Below are positions 26,246-36,968 of a stretch of 64,000 nucleotides of DNA, piece by piece. This stretch comes from an uncultured Bacteroidia bacterium (GTDB lineage Bacteria > Bacteroidota > Bacteroidia > Bacteroidales > UBA932). The notes under the pieces are model-generated. The model saw nothing but the letters and a program-made list of their open reading frames with translations, had not been told where the DNA came from and did not search any database. A program made the position numbers and the translations under genes. The stretch's first letter is position 1, and each line of letters begins with the position of its first letter. The DNA lies in NCBI GenBank assembly GCA_902797435.1, contig CADBSV010000044.1:62001-126000 (forward strand), given 5' to 3'.

Positions 26246-27480
26246 GAGTAAAACCCTTTGCGGCGATAAGGCCGCCGAAAGAGATAGTCACGGAAGTGGC
26301 TGCTCCTCCTTACGATGTTCTCAATTCTCAGGAAGCCAGGGATATGGCGGGGGAGAAGAGTCTCCTGCACATTACCAAGCCCGAAATTGACTTCGATCCT
26401 ATTCTGGAAGACCACGACCCTCGCGTGTACGACCGGGCCGTGAAGAACTTCGCAGACTGGAAACGGCGCGGATGGCTCCTGCGCGACCCGGAGGAACGCT
26501 ACTATGTGTATGCACAGAGTATGGGGGAACGCACCCAGTACGGACTTGTCCTTTGCGCCCATACTGACGATTATGCTGCCGGTATTATCAAGAAGCACGA
26601 GCTTACCCGCAAGGATAAAGAGGACGACCGCATGGTGCATGTGCGCATCCAGAACGCCAACATAGAGCCGGTTTTCTTTGCCTATAAGGACAATGCGGAG
26701 CTGAACGCGATAGTCGAAAAGGTCTCTGCCGGAGTTCCGGAATACGATTTTACCGACGAGAACGGCTTCGGGCACCGTTTCTGGCCCATAGCCGACAAGG
26801 CGGTTAACGACCGGATCACCGAAATCTTCACCACTCAGGTGGATGCTTTTTACGTGGCTGACGGCCATCACCGCACAGCGGCGGCTGCCAGGGTCGGCGC
26901 TGAGAAACGCTCGCAGAACCCGGCGCATACCGGCAATGAGGAATACAATTTCTTCATGGCTGTCTGTTTCCCCGGAAGCCAGCTCAAGATACTCGACTAC
27001 AACCGTGTGGTGAAGGATTTGAACGGTCTGTCACATGAGGAGTTCAAGCAGGCGCTGAAAACCGACTTCGTGCTTGAGGATAAAGGAACGGAGGAGTACC
27101 GCCCGTCGCATCTGCACGAATTCTCAATGTATCTCGGCGGCCGCTGGTATTCGCTCGTGGCCAAACCCGGCCGCTACGACGATTCCGACCCCATCGGAGT
27201 GCTGGATGTAACCATACTCAGCAACCTGGTTCTCGACAAACTCCTGGCAATCAAGGATCTCCGCACCGACAAGAGAATCGATTTCGTGGGCGGCATCCGT
27301 GGCCTCGGAGAACTCTCCCGCAGGGTGGACAGCGGCGAGATGGAGGTGGCCTTTGCCCTCTATCCCGTAAGCATGGAGCAGCTCATGGCGATAGCCGACA
27401 GCGGCAGCATCATGCCTCCGAAGACTACCTGGTTCGAACCAAAACTGCGTTCCGGTCTGGCAATTCATTCTCTGGACTAA
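26239..27480 (+). CDS. DUF1015 family protein
   Basis: The 413-residue protein belongs to DUF1015 (COG4198): start VRVKPFAAIRPPKEIV, then AAPPYDVLNSQEA, and the conserved VADGHHRTAAAARVG near residue 210. The DGHHR motif resembles the ParB/sulfiredoxin fold motif of free-serine kinases such as SerK. The gene overlaps the end of serA by 7 bases and follows serC-serA, while no serB-type phosphatase lies nearby, so a role around phosphoserine is a reasonable inference but not shown. recQ starts immediately after its stop codon. Confidence 0.85.
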   Translation: MVRVKPFAAIRPPKEIVTEVAAPPYDVLNSQEARDMAGEKSLLHITKPEIDFDPILEDHDPRVYDRAVKNFADWKRRGWLLRDPEERYYVYAQSMGERTQYGLVLCAHTDDYAAGIIKKHELTRKDKEDDRMVHVRIQNANIEPVFFAYKDNAELNAIVEKVSAGVPEYDFTDENGFGHRFWPIADKAVNDRITEIFTTQVDAFYVADGHHRTAAAARVGAEKRSQNPAHTGNEEYNFFMAVCFPGSQLKILDYNRVVKDLNGLSHEEFKQALKTDFVLEDKGTEEYRPSHLHEFSMYLGGRWYSLVAKPGRYDDSDPIGVLDVTILSNLVLDKLLAIKDLRTDKRIDFVGGIRGLGELSRRVDSGEMEVAFALYPVSMEQLMAIADSGSIMPPKTTWFEPKLRSGLAIHSLD

Positions 27481-29691
27481 ATGGACTATTCGGCTGAAAT
27501 ACACAAGACGCTGAAGGAATTCTTCGGCTACGACAACTTCAAGGGCGATCAGGAGAAGGTAATCAGTCATCTGCTGGGCGGAGGCGATGCCTTTGTGCTG
27601 ATGCCCACCGGGGGAGGCAAATCCTTGTGCTATCAGCTGCCGGCCCTCATAATGGAGGGCACTGCGATAGTGATTTCCCCTCTCATCGCCCTGATGAAAA
27701 ACCAGGTCGATGTGCTCCGCGGGTTCGTCGCAGGGAGCGAAAGCATAGCGCACTTTCTCAATTCGAGTCTTAACAGGGCACAGATGGATGAAGTGCGCTC
27801 CGATCTCCTTTCCGGCCGCACCAAAATACTCTATGTGGCTCCGGAGTCCCTTACCAAAGAGGAGAACGTGGCGCTGCTGAGGGAGATTCCGGTATCGTTC
27901 TATGCCGTGGACGAGGCGCACTGCATTTCGGAATGGGGGCACGATTTCCGTCCGGAATACCGCCGCATCCGCAGCCTTGTAGAAGAAATAGGGCGTCATC
28001 CCATCATCGCCCTTACGGCTACGGCCACCCCAAAGGTTCAGAGCGATATTCTCAAGAATCTTGGAATCCAGGGCGCCGAAGTTTTCAAATCGTCCTTCAA
28101 CCGTCCCAACCTCTATTATGAGGTGCGTCCCAAAGTGGATGCCGACCGCGACATCATAAGATTCATAAAGAAGAATCCCGGAAAGAGCGGCATAATCTAC
28201 TGCCTCAGTCGCAAGAAGGTGGAAAAGATGGCGGAATTCCTGAATATCAACGGGATAAAGGCCCTGCCTTACCATGCCGGGCTGGACGCGAAGGTGCGCG
28301 CAGATAATCAGGATGCCTTCCTTATGGAAGAGGTGGACGTTATAGTGGCCACTATTGCTTTCGGGATGGGAATCGACAAGCCGGACGTGCGTTTCGTCAT
28401 CCACTACGACATTCCCAAGAGCATCGAGAGCTATTATCAGGAAACCGGGCGTGCAGGCCGCGACGGAGAGGAAGGGCTCTGCATAGCATACTACTCCTAC
28501 AAGGATATCCAGAAACTCGAGAAGTTCATGCAGGGAAAGCCCGTGGCCGAGCAGGAGATAAACCGTCAGCTCCTCAGCGAGGTGGTGGCATACGCAGAGA
28601 GCGGCCAGTGCCGCAGGAAACTGCTGCTCAATTACTTCGGGGAAGACTTTCTGAAGGACAACTGCTGCGCATGCGACAATTGCCTGCATCCCCGCGAGAG
28701 TTTCGACGGGCGCGAAGACCTGCTGCTGGTGATGAAGCTCATAAAGAGCCTTCCGGAGCATTTCAAGATGGAGCATCTTGCCGGAATCCTTGCAGGAAAG
28801 ACAAACGCCCTCATAAAAAGCTACCGTCATGACGAACTCGACCTCTTCGGCGCGGGAGAGGACAAGAACGAAAAGCACTGGCTTGCCGTCATGCATCAGG
28901 GACTGGTAGCACGGCTCCTGGGTAAGGAAATCGAGAGCTACGGCCTCATCTTCGTAACGGCTCAGGGAGAAGAATTCATAAAGTCTCCATGGAAGATAGA
29001 ACTTGTCGAAGATGCCGAATTCGCGGAGGGGGACTCCTCAGACGATGACGATGAGGATGCCGCTACCGAAAGGGCGGCTGCGAGGGGCGGCGGCGGGGGA
29101 GACCCGGTGCTGCTCTCCATGCTCAAGGACCTGCGCCGCGACCTTGCCCGCAAACTCGGCCTTCAGCCTTGGATACTCTTCGGAGACCCGGCCCTGGACG
29201 ACATGTCCATCCTCTATCCCGAAACCTACGAAGAGCTGCAGAAATGCCAGGGCGTGGGCGAAGGGAAGGCCCGCAAGTTCGGCGGGCCGTTCATCGAGCT
29301 TATCGCCAAGTATGTGGACGAGAACGATATAGTGCGGCCCGATGATTTCGTGGTGAAGTCTGCTCCGGGCAAGAGCGCCAATAAGATTTTCATAATCCAG
29401 AGCATCGACAGGCGCATGGACCTCGAAGACATCGCTTCGCTGCGGGGATTGGAGATGGACGATCTGATGAAGGAGATAGAAGCCATCGTGGCCACCGGTA
29501 CAAAACTCAATCTCGACTACTACATCGAAGAAAAGATAGATCAGGAAATCGAGGACGAGATATACGACTATTTCCGCGATGAAGCCTCATCGGACAGCAT
29601 CGCGGAAGCAATAGAGGCCCTTTCGGGCGACTGTGAGGAGATGGAGATACGTCTGGTGAGGGTGAAGTTCCTCTGCGACGTAGCCTCCTAA
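27481..29691 (+). CDS. recQ: ATP-dependent DNA helicase RecQ
   Basis: RecQ unwinds DNA 3' to 5' in recombination and fork repair. The 736-residue protein has Walker [16 protein letters not shown] near residue 40, the DEAH box in [19 protein letters not shown], the helicase motif VI GRAGRDG, the zinc-binding cysteines of the RQC domain (CRRKLL and [10 protein letters not shown]), a winged helix and an HRDC domain ([16 protein letters not shown]). An acidic and Gly-rich spacer ([19 protein letters not shown]) separates RQC from HRDC. The C-terminal 120 residues carry a further helical region seen in Bacteroidales RecQ. The stop overlaps that of convergent metG. Confidence 0.95.
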   Translation: MDYSAEIHKTLKEFFGYDNFKGDQEKVISHLLGGGDAFVLMPTGGGKSLCYQLPALIMEGTAIVISPLIALMKNQVDVLRGFVAGSESIAHFLNSSLNRAQMDEVRSDLLSGRTKILYVAPESLTKEENVALLREIPVSFYAVDEAHCISEWGHDFRPEYRRIRSLVEEIGRHPIIALTATATPKVQSDILKNLGIQGAEVFKSSFNRPNLYYEVRPKVDADRDIIRFIKKNPGKSGIIYCLSRKKVEKMAEFLNINGIKALPYHAGLDAKVRADNQDAFLMEEVDVIVATIAFGMGIDKPDVRFVIHYDIPKSIESYYQETGRAGRDGEEGLCIAYYSYKDIQKLEKFMQGKPVAEQEINRQLLSEVVAYAESGQCRRKLLLNYFGEDFLKDNCCACDNCLHPRESFDGREDLLLVMKLIKSLPEHFKMEHLAGILAGKTNALIKSYRHDELDLFGAGEDKNEKHWLAVMHQGLVARLLGKEIESYGLIFVTAQGEEFIKSPWKIELVEDAEFAEGDSSDDDDEDAATERAAARGGGGGDPVLLSMLKDLRRDLARKLGLQPWILFGDPALDDMSILYPETYEELQKCQGVGEGKARKFGGPFIELIAKYVDENDIVRPDDFVVKSAPGKSANKIFIIQSIDRRMDLEDIASLRGLEMDDLMKEIEAIVATGTKLNLDYYIEEKIDQEIEDEIYDYFRDEASSDSIAEAIEALSGDCEEMEIRLVRVKFLCDVAS

Positions 29692-31865
29692 CCGATTACG
29701 GCACCATTGCAGACGGCTTCCTGCGGGGTTATGAACCGCATGGAGCCGTCTCCCTGTTTGGCCATGAGTATCATTCCCTGCGACTCAATCCCGCGGATGG
29801 TGCGGGGCTGAAGGTTGGCAAGGATGCATATCTGCCTGCCCACCATGTCTTCGGGGGAGTAGTACTCCGCTATTCCGGACACGATGACCCTGCGGTCGAT
29901 GCCGGTGTCTATGGTGAGTTTGAGGAGTTTGTCCGTCTTTGGAACCCTTTCGGCCTCGAGCACTGTGGCTGTGCGGATGTCCATCCGGGTGAAATCGTCA
30001 AAGCTGACAGCCTCTTTCTGGGGCTCTACCTGGTGTGCGAGCTGGGCTTTGGCTGCGGCTTCGTTCTCGGCCTTTATCCGTGCGAGCCTTTCCAGTTGGG
30101 CGTCGATGGGCGCGTCTTCTATCTTTTCGAAAAGCAGCTGCGCGGGAGCGATTTCCCAGCCTTCATGGAGAATCTCCTCGGCACCGAGCATATTCCAGTC
30201 GAGAGAGTTCGGTGCGCAGCTCTCTTCGGCAGTCCTGGTGTGCAGGGCTACGGCTTCGCCTTCCTTGAAGGTGTTTTCGGTCTGTTGCTCTCCGGCGCGG
30301 TGGTCGAAGCCTGCACAGATGCCAACATTCAGCATGCCGCGGAGTTTTTCGGCGGCTGACGGAGTAAACGGCTCGAAAGCTATCGCCAGGTCTGCACACA
30401 GCTGCAGGCAGACATTGAGGATGGTGCCGGTCCGGGCCATGTCGGTCTTGGCCGTTTTCCAGGGCTCGGAATCTGAGATGTACTTGTTGCCGAGGCGGGC
30501 CAGCGCCATGGCGTCCCTGAGCGCATCGCGGAAGCGGAAAGCTTCGAGGTTCTCTTCCAGGGATTTGCGTATCTGCGGGACTTCCTCAAGCGGCGCCCTG
30601 TCTGCTTCGGTGAGGGTTCCGCGCGGGGGGACCTTTCCGCCGAAATACTTGTGGGTAAGCACTATGGCCCTGTTCACGAAGTTGCCGAAGATTGCCACGA
30701 GTTCGCTGTTGTTGCGGGTCTGGAATTCTTTCCAGGAAAAATCGTTGTCCTTGGTTTCCGGGGCATTGGCCGTGAGCACATAACGCATCACGTCGGCCTT
30801 TCCGGGGAAGTCCTGCAGGAATTCGTGCGCCCAGACAGCCCAGTTGCGCGAGGTGGAAATCTTGTCGCCTTCGAGGTTGAGGAATTCGTTGGCGGGAACA
30901 TTGTCGGGAAGGATGTATCCCCCGTGGGCCTTGAGCATCGAAGGGAATACGATGCAATGGAACACTATGTTGTCTTTCCCTATGAAATGTACGAGGCGGG
31001 TGTCGTCCTGCTTCCACCATTTCTCCCAGCTGTATGGCAGCAGTTCCCTGGTGTTGGAGATGTAGCCGATGGGAGCGTCGAACCAAACGTAGAGCACTTT
31101 GCCCTCGGCACCGGGTACTGGCACGGGCACGCCCCAGTCGAGATCGCGGCTGACCGCCCTGGGCTGCAGGCCACCCACGAGCCAGCTCTTGCACTGGCCG
31201 TAAACGGTGCTGCGCCATTCCTTGTGGGAGCCGAGTATCCAGTCGCTCAGCCACTGCTCATACTTATCAAGGGGCAGATACCAGTGCGAAGTCTTCTTCT
31301 TCACGGGAGTTGCGCCTGAGAGCTTTGAATGTGGATTAATCAGCTCTTCGGGGCTGAGGGTGCTCCCGCAGTGCTCGCACTGGTCGCCGTAGGCGCCTTC
31401 GTGCCCGCACTTGGGGCATGTGCCTACGATGTAGCGGTCGGCAAGGAAGGTTCCAGCCTCGGGATCGTAATACTGCTCGCTCTCCTTGGTGATGAACTTG
31501 CCTTCGTCGTAGAGTTTGCGGAAGAAATCGGAAGAGGTCTTTGCGTGTATTTCCGAACTGGTGCGGGAATAAATGTCGAAATTGATTCCAAGCCCGACAA
31601 AGGATTCCTTGATAATCTTATGATAACGGTCGACGATGTCCTGCGGGGTGCATCCTTCGGTTCTTGCCTTTATGGTGATGGGCACACCGTGTTCGTCGCT
31701 TCCGCAGATAAAGAGTACGTCTTCTCCGCGCATCCTAAGATACCTTACATAGATGTCGGCGGGTACATAGACTCCTGCCAGATGCCCGATATGCACGGGC
31801 CCGTTGGCGTATGGAAGCGCACAGGTTACGAGGGTGCGCGCAAATTTCTCTTGGTGCTTACTCAT
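29688..31865 (-). CDS. metG: Methionyl-tRNA synthetase
   Basis: The 725-residue enzyme charges tRNA-Met. The HIGH motif is in [10 protein letters not shown], the zinc knuckle in [18 protein letters not shown], the KMSKS equivalent is [10 protein letters not shown], and a C-terminal EMAP/tRNA-binding domain (residues about 615-725, [19 protein letters not shown]) supports dimerisation and tRNA capture. It overlaps the 3' end of dnaG by 8 bases and is the last gene of the SIMPL-dnaG-metG run; it converges on recQ with a 4-base overlap. Confidence 0.96.
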   Translation of the reverse strand: MSKHQEKFARTLVTCALPYANGPVHIGHLAGVYVPADIYVRYLRMRGEDVLFICGSDEHGVPITIKARTEGCTPQDIVDRYHKIIKESFVGLGINFDIYSRTSSEIHAKTSSDFFRKLYDEGKFITKESEQYYDPEAGTFLADRYIVGTCPKCGHEGAYGDQCEHCGSTLSPEELINPHSKLSGATPVKKKTSHWYLPLDKYEQWLSDWILGSHKEWRSTVYGQCKSWLVGGLQPRAVSRDLDWGVPVPVPGAEGKVLYVWFDAPIGYISNTRELLPYSWEKWWKQDDTRLVHFIGKDNIVFHCIVFPSMLKAHGGYILPDNVPANEFLNLEGDKISTSRNWAVWAHEFLQDFPGKADVMRYVLTANAPETKDNDFSWKEFQTRNNSELVAIFGNFVNRAIVLTHKYFGGKVPPRGTLTEADRAPLEEVPQIRKSLEENLEAFRFRDALRDAMALARLGNKYISDSEPWKTAKTDMARTGTILNVCLQLCADLAIAFEPFTPSAAEKLRGMLNVGICAGFDHRAGEQQTENTFKEGEAVALHTRTAEESCAPNSLDWNMLGAEEILHEGWEIAPAQLLFEKIEDAPIDAQLERLARIKAENEAAAKAQLAHQVEPQKEAVSFDDFTRMDIRTATVLEAERVPKTDKLLKLTIDTGIDRRVIVSGIAEYYSPEDMVGRQICILANLQPRTIRGIESQGMILMAKQGDGSMRFITPQEAVCNGAVIG

Positions 31866-33870
31866 TCTTATCGTAGATCTTTTTCTGAATTCTTTTTTTC
31901 TCTTCCTGCAGGTCCCTGATTTGCTGCAGAAGGGCTGTTTCCTGCTCGGGCCCGGCCGCAGGCAGTTCTTTTTGGAGCTGCTTGATTCTCTGATCGATAA
32001 TCTTGACCCTGTAGGTCAGAAGGGTTTTGGGGACATGGCTCACGAGCCAGGAATCCGGAGCAGTGAGGCTGCTGCTCAGCTCTTTCATCGACAGGTTGTA
32101 TTTTTCGGTGGTGAGCTGCGCCGTGATGTTCGCGGTAATCCTGTCGGGAGAATTGAGCATGCCGCGAAGAATCTCATCCTGCTCGAATCCTGCATCATAT
32201 CCTTTAAGGTATGCCTCGTATGTAGCCCTGTAGCCTGTGTTGGAAAGGCTGATGTCGTGGAATTCGAGGAAGTCGCTGATGTACTCGGTGACGGTGATGG
32301 GGTCGGACTTGAACTCCTTCGCCTCCTGCGAATCGAACGGAAACTTCATGATTTCCAGTCCATAGCTGAGCATATATTTGAGAATCTCCTCCTCTACCGG
32401 CGCCAGGGCCCTGTTTTCAGGACTGTAGATGGGTGACGGGGCCTGCTCTTCCTGCGGAATGTCTCCGTGGTCGGCTTCGGGGGAGTAGTCTTCGTCCAGA
32501 CCGGCTGCGTCCGCTGCACGTTCGCGTTGCCTGGCCTGACGCTCCTTTTCTTTTCGCTCTTCTTCCAGAAGCTTTTCCCTGGTCTTCCGGGCCCTCTGGA
32601 AGATGATGTCGCTCTCCACCCCGAAACGCTCGGCTGCGGCGCTCACGAATACGGACGTCTTTACCGGATCGGGGATATTGGCGATGGTGTCGGCGATGTC
32701 GTTTATGAAATTGGCCTTTTTGAGGGGGTCGTTCCCGGCCCCGTCGGCAAGCAGGATGTCCGTTTTGAAACTCAGGAAGTCCTGCTCGTTTGCACCGATG
32801 AAGTCCTGATACTGCTCGAGGGTGTGTTTGCGTGCAAAGGAGTCCGGGTCTTCACTTTCCGGAAGCCTTACGACCTTAACGTTCATGCCCTCCCTGAGTA
32901 TCATGTCTATGGCCCTGAGGGCGGCATGGATTCCGGCTCCGTCCCCGTCGAACATGAGGGTGATGTTGTCGGTGAACTTATGTATCAGCCTTACCTGCTG
33001 TACGGTAAACGAAGTTCCGCACGGGGCCACGACGTTGCGTATGCCCAGCTGGTGAAGCATCACCAGGTCCACGTTGCCCTCCACCACGATGCACTTGTCC
33101 TGCTTGGCGATTTCGCTTTTGGCGAACCAGATGCCGAACAGGATGTTGCTCTTGGTATAGATTGGGGTGTCGGGCGAATTGAGGTACTTTGCCGGGTTGT
33201 CGCTCTTGAGCGCCCTTCCGCTGAATGCGATGACCCTGCCGCTCACCGAGTGGATGGGAAAGACGGCTCTTTCGCGGAATTTGTCGGCCAGGGTGCCGTC
33301 TTCCCTCTGGGTCACCAGGCCGGCTTCCAGAAGGTACTCGTCCTTGTATCCGGCCGCACGGGCTGCCTGCAGGAGGCTGTCTTTTCCCGACGGGGCCCAT
33401 CCGAGCCCGAAGCGGGAGATGGTTTCGTCTTCAAGCCCCCTGGACTTGTAGTAGGCGAGGCCGATATCCTTGCCTTCTCCGCTCTGCATCTGCCCGGCGA
33501 AGAACTTCTGGGCGAACTCGCTCGCCAGCAGCAGGCTCTCTCTCCTCTGGCGGCGCATGGTCTCCTCGGGGGAGACTTCTTCCTCCACAATCTCGATATG
33601 GTATTTCTTTGCCAGATAGCGAAGGGCCTCGGAGTAGGAACAATGCTCCTGCTCCATTACGAACCCTACGGCGCTTCCGGCCTTGCCGCATCCGAAGCAT
33701 TTATAGATGCCCTTGGAAGGGGAGACGTAGAAGGAAGGGGTTTTTTCGTTGTGGAAAGGACAGCACGCCACCCAGTTGGCGCCGCGGCGGCGCAGCGACA
33801 CGAAATCGCTTACCACGTCTGTTATCTGCGCGGCATCGAGGATGGCCTGTACTGTCTCCTGGGGAATCAT
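31858..33870 (-). CDS. dnaG: DNA primase
   Basis: DnaG makes RNA primers at the replication fork. The N-terminal zinc-binding module is intact ([14 protein letters not shown] and KCFGCGKAG), followed by the catalytic core with TOPRIM motif [15 protein letters not shown] and the MLMFDGD-type acidic residues (LMFDGDGAG). The C-terminal part is the DnaB-binding helical region, with a charged coiled segment around residues 440-480. The 670-residue length is typical for the phylum. Its ATG directly follows the stop of the SIMPL gene, so these are cotranscribed. Confidence 0.95.
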   Translation of the reverse strand: MIPQETVQAILDAAQITDVVSDFVSLRRRGANWVACCPFHNEKTPSFYVSPSKGIYKCFGCGKAGSAVGFVMEQEHCSYSEALRYLAKKYHIEIVEEEVSPEETMRRQRRESLLLASEFAQKFFAGQMQSGEGKDIGLAYYKSRGLEDETISRFGLGWAPSGKDSLLQAARAAGYKDEYLLEAGLVTQREDGTLADKFRERAVFPIHSVSGRVIAFSGRALKSDNPAKYLNSPDTPIYTKSNILFGIWFAKSEIAKQDKCIVVEGNVDLVMLHQLGIRNVVAPCGTSFTVQQVRLIHKFTDNITLMFDGDGAGIHAALRAIDMILREGMNVKVVRLPESEDPDSFARKHTLEQYQDFIGANEQDFLSFKTDILLADGAGNDPLKKANFINDIADTIANIPDPVKTSVFVSAAAERFGVESDIIFQRARKTREKLLEEERKEKERQARQRERAADAAGLDEDYSPEADHGDIPQEEQAPSPIYSPENRALAPVEEEILKYMLSYGLEIMKFPFDSQEAKEFKSDPITVTEYISDFLEFHDISLSNTGYRATYEAYLKGYDAGFEQDEILRGMLNSPDRITANITAQLTTEKYNLSMKELSSSLTAPDSWLVSHVPKTLLTYRVKIIDQRIKQLQKELPAAGPEQETALLQQIRDLQEEKKRIQKKIYDKNE

Positions 33871-34578
33871 CTATTTCTTGAGGTAGTAGACGACATTTGT
33901 CACGACCCTCACCTTCTTGATTTCCGGGGTGTTGGAGTCGCGCGACTCGATGGTGAAATAACCCTGTGAGGCTTCACGTATCTTGCCGAGGCGGCTGCCG
34001 GAATCGTCGGCGAATTTCTGCGCGCTCTCGCGTGCGTTGCGGGTGGCTTCCTCTATCATTTCGGGCTTGATGGCATTGAGGCCTTCGAAGCTGTAGGCAG
34101 GAGTGCTGCCGCCCCATTCGTCATCTATGATGATGCCCTTGCGAATGAGGGATTTCTGGTCTTTTACGAGGGCGAGAACGGCATTCACCTTCTCCGAGCA
34201 GACGGTAACTGTCGATTTTGCCACGTAACGGTAGTAGCGGTTGTTGCCGCCGTAGTCCTGGGCCAGTTTGTCGTCGATTGAAGGGGCGCCCACGGATATT
34301 TCAGCATCTTCGAGGCCTCCTGCCTTGAGGAAAGCCTTGATGCTGGCGTTGTTGCGTTCTATCTCGGAGAAGACGGAGTTGAGGTCGTCGCCTGAAACCC
34401 TGAACTTGATGGGCCAGATGACCTTGTCTGCCGGTACTTCACGCTCACACAGACCTCTTACGCTTACGCTACGCTTGGTAGCTCCATATTCTCTTACTGC
34501 TGCAGGGATGCAAAGTCCCATGATGACAAGGCCTGCCATGATGGCAAGGCCGGCGAAAAAATTACCTTTGTTTTCCAT
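33871..34578 (-). CDS. SIMPL (DUF541) domain protein
   Basis: The 235-residue protein starts with one hydrophobic segment (FFAGLAIMAGLVIMGLCI), either an uncleaved anchor or signal peptide, followed by a SIMPL/DUF541 domain: SVRGLCEREVPADKVIW at its start and the RNARESAQKFADDSGSRLG helix near the end. Such proteins are periplasmic or membrane-anchored and their function in bacteria is unsettled. Start chosen at the ATG at 34578, 6 bases after a TAACTTTG box; the in-frame TTG at 34587 lies in the box. It heads the operon with dnaG and metG. Confidence 0.88.
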   Translation of the reverse strand: MENKGNFFAGLAIMAGLVIMGLCIPAAVREYGATKRSVSVRGLCEREVPADKVIWPIKFRVSGDDLNSVFSEIERNNASIKAFLKAGGLEDAEISVGAPSIDDKLAQDYGGNNRYYRYVAKSTVTVCSEKVNAVLALVKDQKSLIRKGIIIDDEWGGSTPAYSFEGLNAIKPEMIEEATRNARESAQKFADDSGSRLGKIREASQGYFTIESRDSNTPEIKKVRVVTNVVYYLKK

Positions 34579-34584
34579 ATTTTC

Positions 34585-34592
34585 CAAAGTTA
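34585..34592 (-). promoter_or_regulatory. TAnnTTTG promoter box for the SIMPL-dnaG-metG operon
   Basis: TAACTTTG on the minus strand, 6 bases before the ATG at 34578, so the operon message should be almost leaderless. Confidence 0.6.
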
Positions 34593-34604
34593 GTGATTAA
34601 TTTC

Positions 34605-34612
34605 TAAATTTG
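34605..34612 (+). promoter_or_regulatory. TAnnTTTG promoter box for the PAP2 gene
   Basis: TAAATTTG, 8 bases before the ATG at 34621, divergent from the SIMPL promoter 12 bases away. Confidence 0.6.
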
Positions 34613-34620
34613 CTCCCACG

Positions 34621-35598
34621 ATGAGACGGAATGTAGCATTTTTGTTGCTCTGTGCCCTGTTTTCCGCTTTTTCTACGGTGGATGTCCGGGCTGCTTTTCC
34701 CGCCCGAGGCATAGTGGCCGCCCCAGCGGACAGCACGGCGCACGTGCGTTTTGCGGCAGGGTGCGATTCGGTAGATTGTCGCGGTTCCGAGCGCTGTGCT
34801 GCCGAGTGTTGTACGGCTCGTTGCGCTGCTGAGCGTTGCACTGACGAGCGCTATACGGCTCGTTGCGCTGCCGAGCGCTATGCTGCCGAGCGCTATGCTG
34901 CCGAGCGTTTTCGGGTGTCCAAACTGATAGCCCCCTCCGTTGTGTTTGCAGCGGGTGCTGCCGGCATAAACTGGGATTTCTACGACCGCAGCATCAATAC
35001 TCCCGTCAAGAACTTCGGAGACGGTCTTCGCGAGCGTTACGGGAAGATACGGGTGGATGATTACCTGCAATATGCTCCGTTTGCTGCGTACTTGGCCCTT
35101 GGGGCTTCCGGCCGTGGCAGTCACCGTTTCGTCGAGCATCTCGCCGCCGGGGCTTCCGCATACGCTGTTTTGGGAGTGCTTGTCAACGGCCTCAAATATA
35201 CGGTCTGCGACATGCGTCCCGACGGCACCACGCGCAATTCATTCCCTTCGGGACACACTGCGACGGCATTCATGGGTGCGGAACTGGTGAGACTGGAATA
35301 TGGCGGATGGTTGGGTGCTGGCGCGTATGTCGCCGCCGCTGCCGTTGCCGCGATGCGCATCTATAATGGCCGGCACTGGCTGAGCGATGTTCTCGGTGGC
35401 GCCGCAATCGGAGTCGTCTCGGCAAACGCCGGTTACTGGCTGCTTCCGCTGGAGCGCAAATGGTTCGGAATAAGCACCCGTACCGATGCACGCCTGACTG
35501 CGGTCCCGTTCCTGGTTCCCGGCGGTTCCGGTTCCCTTTCTCCCGGCTCTTTTGTCCAGAATACCTTCGCGGGGATGACAATGATATGCCGCTTCTGA
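34621..35598 (+). CDS. PAP2 superfamily phosphatase with Cys/Ala/Glu/Arg repeat linker
   Basis: The 325-residue protein starts with a signal peptide, has a low-complexity linker (residues about 57-97) made of AAERY/AAERC-like pentapeptides, and then a PAP2 acid phosphatase domain. The catalytic motifs are intact: KYTVCDMRPDG, PSGHTATAF and RIYNGRHWLSDVLGG. Such enzymes remove phosphate from lipids (for example undecaprenyl or phosphatidyl phosphates) at the periplasmic membrane face. Several hydrophobic segments around residues 100-290 suggest membrane association. The linker is encoded by a 15-bp minisatellite. Gene lies just left of the REP/RAYT locus. Confidence 0.88.
   Translation: MRRNVAFLLLCALFSAFSTVDVRAAFPARGIVAAPADSTAHVRFAAGCDSVDCRGSERCAAECCTARCAAERCTDERYTARCAAERYAAERYAAERFRVSKLIAPSVVFAAGAAGINWDFYDRSINTPVKNFGDGLRERYGKIRVDDYLQYAPFAAYLALGASGRGSHRFVEHLAAGASAYAVLGVLVNGLKYTVCDMRPDGTTRNSFPSGHTATAFMGAELVRLEYGGWLGAGAYVAAAAVAAMRIYNGRHWLSDVLGGAAIGVVSANAGYWLLPLERKWFGISTRTDARLTAVPFLVPGGSGSLSPGSFVQNTFAGMTMICRF
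34789..34911 (+). repeat. 15-bp coding minisatellite in the PAP2 gene
   Basis: Eight or so degenerate 15-bp units, best seen as GCTGCCGAGCGCTAT repeated at 34867-34911, encode pentapeptides of the form AAER(Y/C). The unit keeps the reading frame, so copy-number change would lengthen the linker without breaking the gene. Confidence 0.8.
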
Positions 35599-35636
35599 CG
35601 TGTCCGGGCTCAGAGCAGGCGGAGATATCGTTTTCT

Positions 35637-35739
35637 GTTATTCGCTAACTATCAAGCAATTACAAAAATCAACCTGCTCGCTGTTCGGCAGGTTGAAATC
35701 AGCAAATCGTTGTAAATCAGTCTTTTGCAGAAAACGCAA
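35637..35739. repeat. REP-like inverted repeat, left copy
   Basis: About 103 bases starting GTTATTCGCTA and ending AACGCAA, roughly 90% identical to the reverse complement of 37865-37965. It contains a hairpin with 8-base arms, CAACCTGC (35670-35677) and GCAGGTTG (35688-35695). It begins 7 bases beyond the stop codon of the truncated response regulator. Confidence 0.88.
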
Positions 35740-35746
35740 ATAAATC

Positions 35747-36892
35747 TCAGCAGAACGCCTCTACGTCAGCTTTGCTTACAGGATTGCCTCCGAGGATGAG
35801 AAGACGCTCGACCACGTTGCGAAGCTCACGGATATTCCCCGGCCAGGTGCGCTCCTGAAGGGCGGCCACCGCTTCCGGAGAGAAGGCCACGGGGCCCTTT
35901 CCGCTCTCCTGGCAAATCTGTGAGGAGAAGTAATTTATGAGTTCGGGAATATCGCCCTTCCGTTCGTCGAGCGACGGCACTTTTATCACTATGACGCTAA
36001 GCCTGTGATAAAGGTCTTCCCTGAAGTTCCCCTTAGCAATCTCTTCCCTGAGATCCTTGTTGGTGGCGGCGATGACACGCACGTCCACCTGAATGTCCTT
36101 GTCGGAGCCCACCCTCGAGAGTTTTTTCTCCTGGAGCACGCGGAGCACCTTGGCTTGTGCGGCGAGTGACATGTCTCCGATTTCGTCCAGGAAGAGGGTC
36201 CCGCCGTCGGCCTGCTCGAACTTTCCCTTGTGCTGTTTGATGGCCGATGTGAAAGACCCTTTCTCGTGACCGAACAGCTCGCTTTCAATCAGTTCCGAGG
36301 GAATGGCGGCGCAGTTTACCTCTATGTACGGCATCGCGCTTCTGCCGCTCAGGGAGTGAAGACTCCTCGCAACGAGTTCCTTTCCGGTTCCGTTGGCTCC
36401 GGTAATGAGCACGCGGGCGTCGGTGGGGGCAACTTTCCCAATGATTTCGCGGATATGTCCCAAAGCCTCGGAAGAGCCTATCATCTCCTGTCCGTAAACC
36501 TTCTTTTTCAGGACTTTGTTGTCCTTCACAAGAGAGGTCCGTTCGGCAGCGTTCTTTACCGTGATGAGGATGCGGTTGAGATCCAAAGGCTTTTGGATAA
36601 AGTCGAAGGCTCCTTTTTTTATGCACTCCACAGCTGTGTCGATGTCTCCGTGACCGGAGATCATCACCATTGCAGAATCAATGCCCTGACCGGTCACAAA
36701 ATCGAGAACTTCCTCCCCGTCCTTTCCAGGCATTTTGATGTCGCAGAACACCACGTCGTAGTGTTCCTTGTCAATCATTTCTTCCGCCTGAATGCCGTCT
36801 TCGGCGGTATCCACATCATAGCCCTCGTCTCCGAGAATCTCTTTAAGGGAATTGCGTATAGCCCTTTCGTCGTCAACAATAAGGATTTTCAT
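35747..36892 (-). CDS. NtrC-family response regulator lacking its C-terminal DNA-binding domain
   Basis: The 381-residue protein has a receiver domain (phosphoacceptor Asp51 in VVFCDIKMPGKDG) and a sigma-54 AAA+ domain with Walker A GANGTGKELVA, the sigma-54 contact loop as GSFTSA instead of GAFTGA, Walker B GGTLFLDEIGD and the arginine region NIRELRNVVERL. It ends at DVEAFC, just where relatives continue for about 60-80 residues into a Fis-type helix-turn-helix. The stop lies 7 bases before the left REP repeat, so loss of the DNA-binding end by element insertion is likely. No partner histidine kinase lies in the window. It could still activate sigma-54 from solution. Confidence 0.85.
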   Translation of the reverse strand: MKILIVDDERAIRNSLKEILGDEGYDVDTAEDGIQAEEMIDKEHYDVVFCDIKMPGKDGEEVLDFVTGQGIDSAMVMISGHGDIDTAVECIKKGAFDFIQKPLDLNRILITVKNAAERTSLVKDNKVLKKKVYGQEMIGSSEALGHIREIIGKVAPTDARVLITGANGTGKELVARSLHSLSGRSAMPYIEVNCAAIPSELIESELFGHEKGSFTSAIKQHKGKFEQADGGTLFLDEIGDMSLAAQAKVLRVLQEKKLSRVGSDKDIQVDVRVIAATNKDLREEIAKGNFREDLYHRLSVIVIKVPSLDERKGDIPELINYFSSQICQESGKGPVAFSPEAVAALQERTWPGNIRELRNVVERLLILGGNPVSKADVEAFC

Positions 36893-36899
36893 ACTGTTG

Positions 36900-36907
36900 C
36901 AAATATC
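36900..36907 (-). promoter_or_regulatory. Near-consensus promoter box for the response regulator
   Basis: GATATTTG on the minus strand, one mismatch to TAnnTTTG, 7 bases before the ATG at 36892. Confidence 0.35.
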
Positions 36908-36968
36908 GGAAAAAAATCACTATTTTCGTGCAGCACTGGATTTCCCATCATCACTGCTGAGCGGGAAG

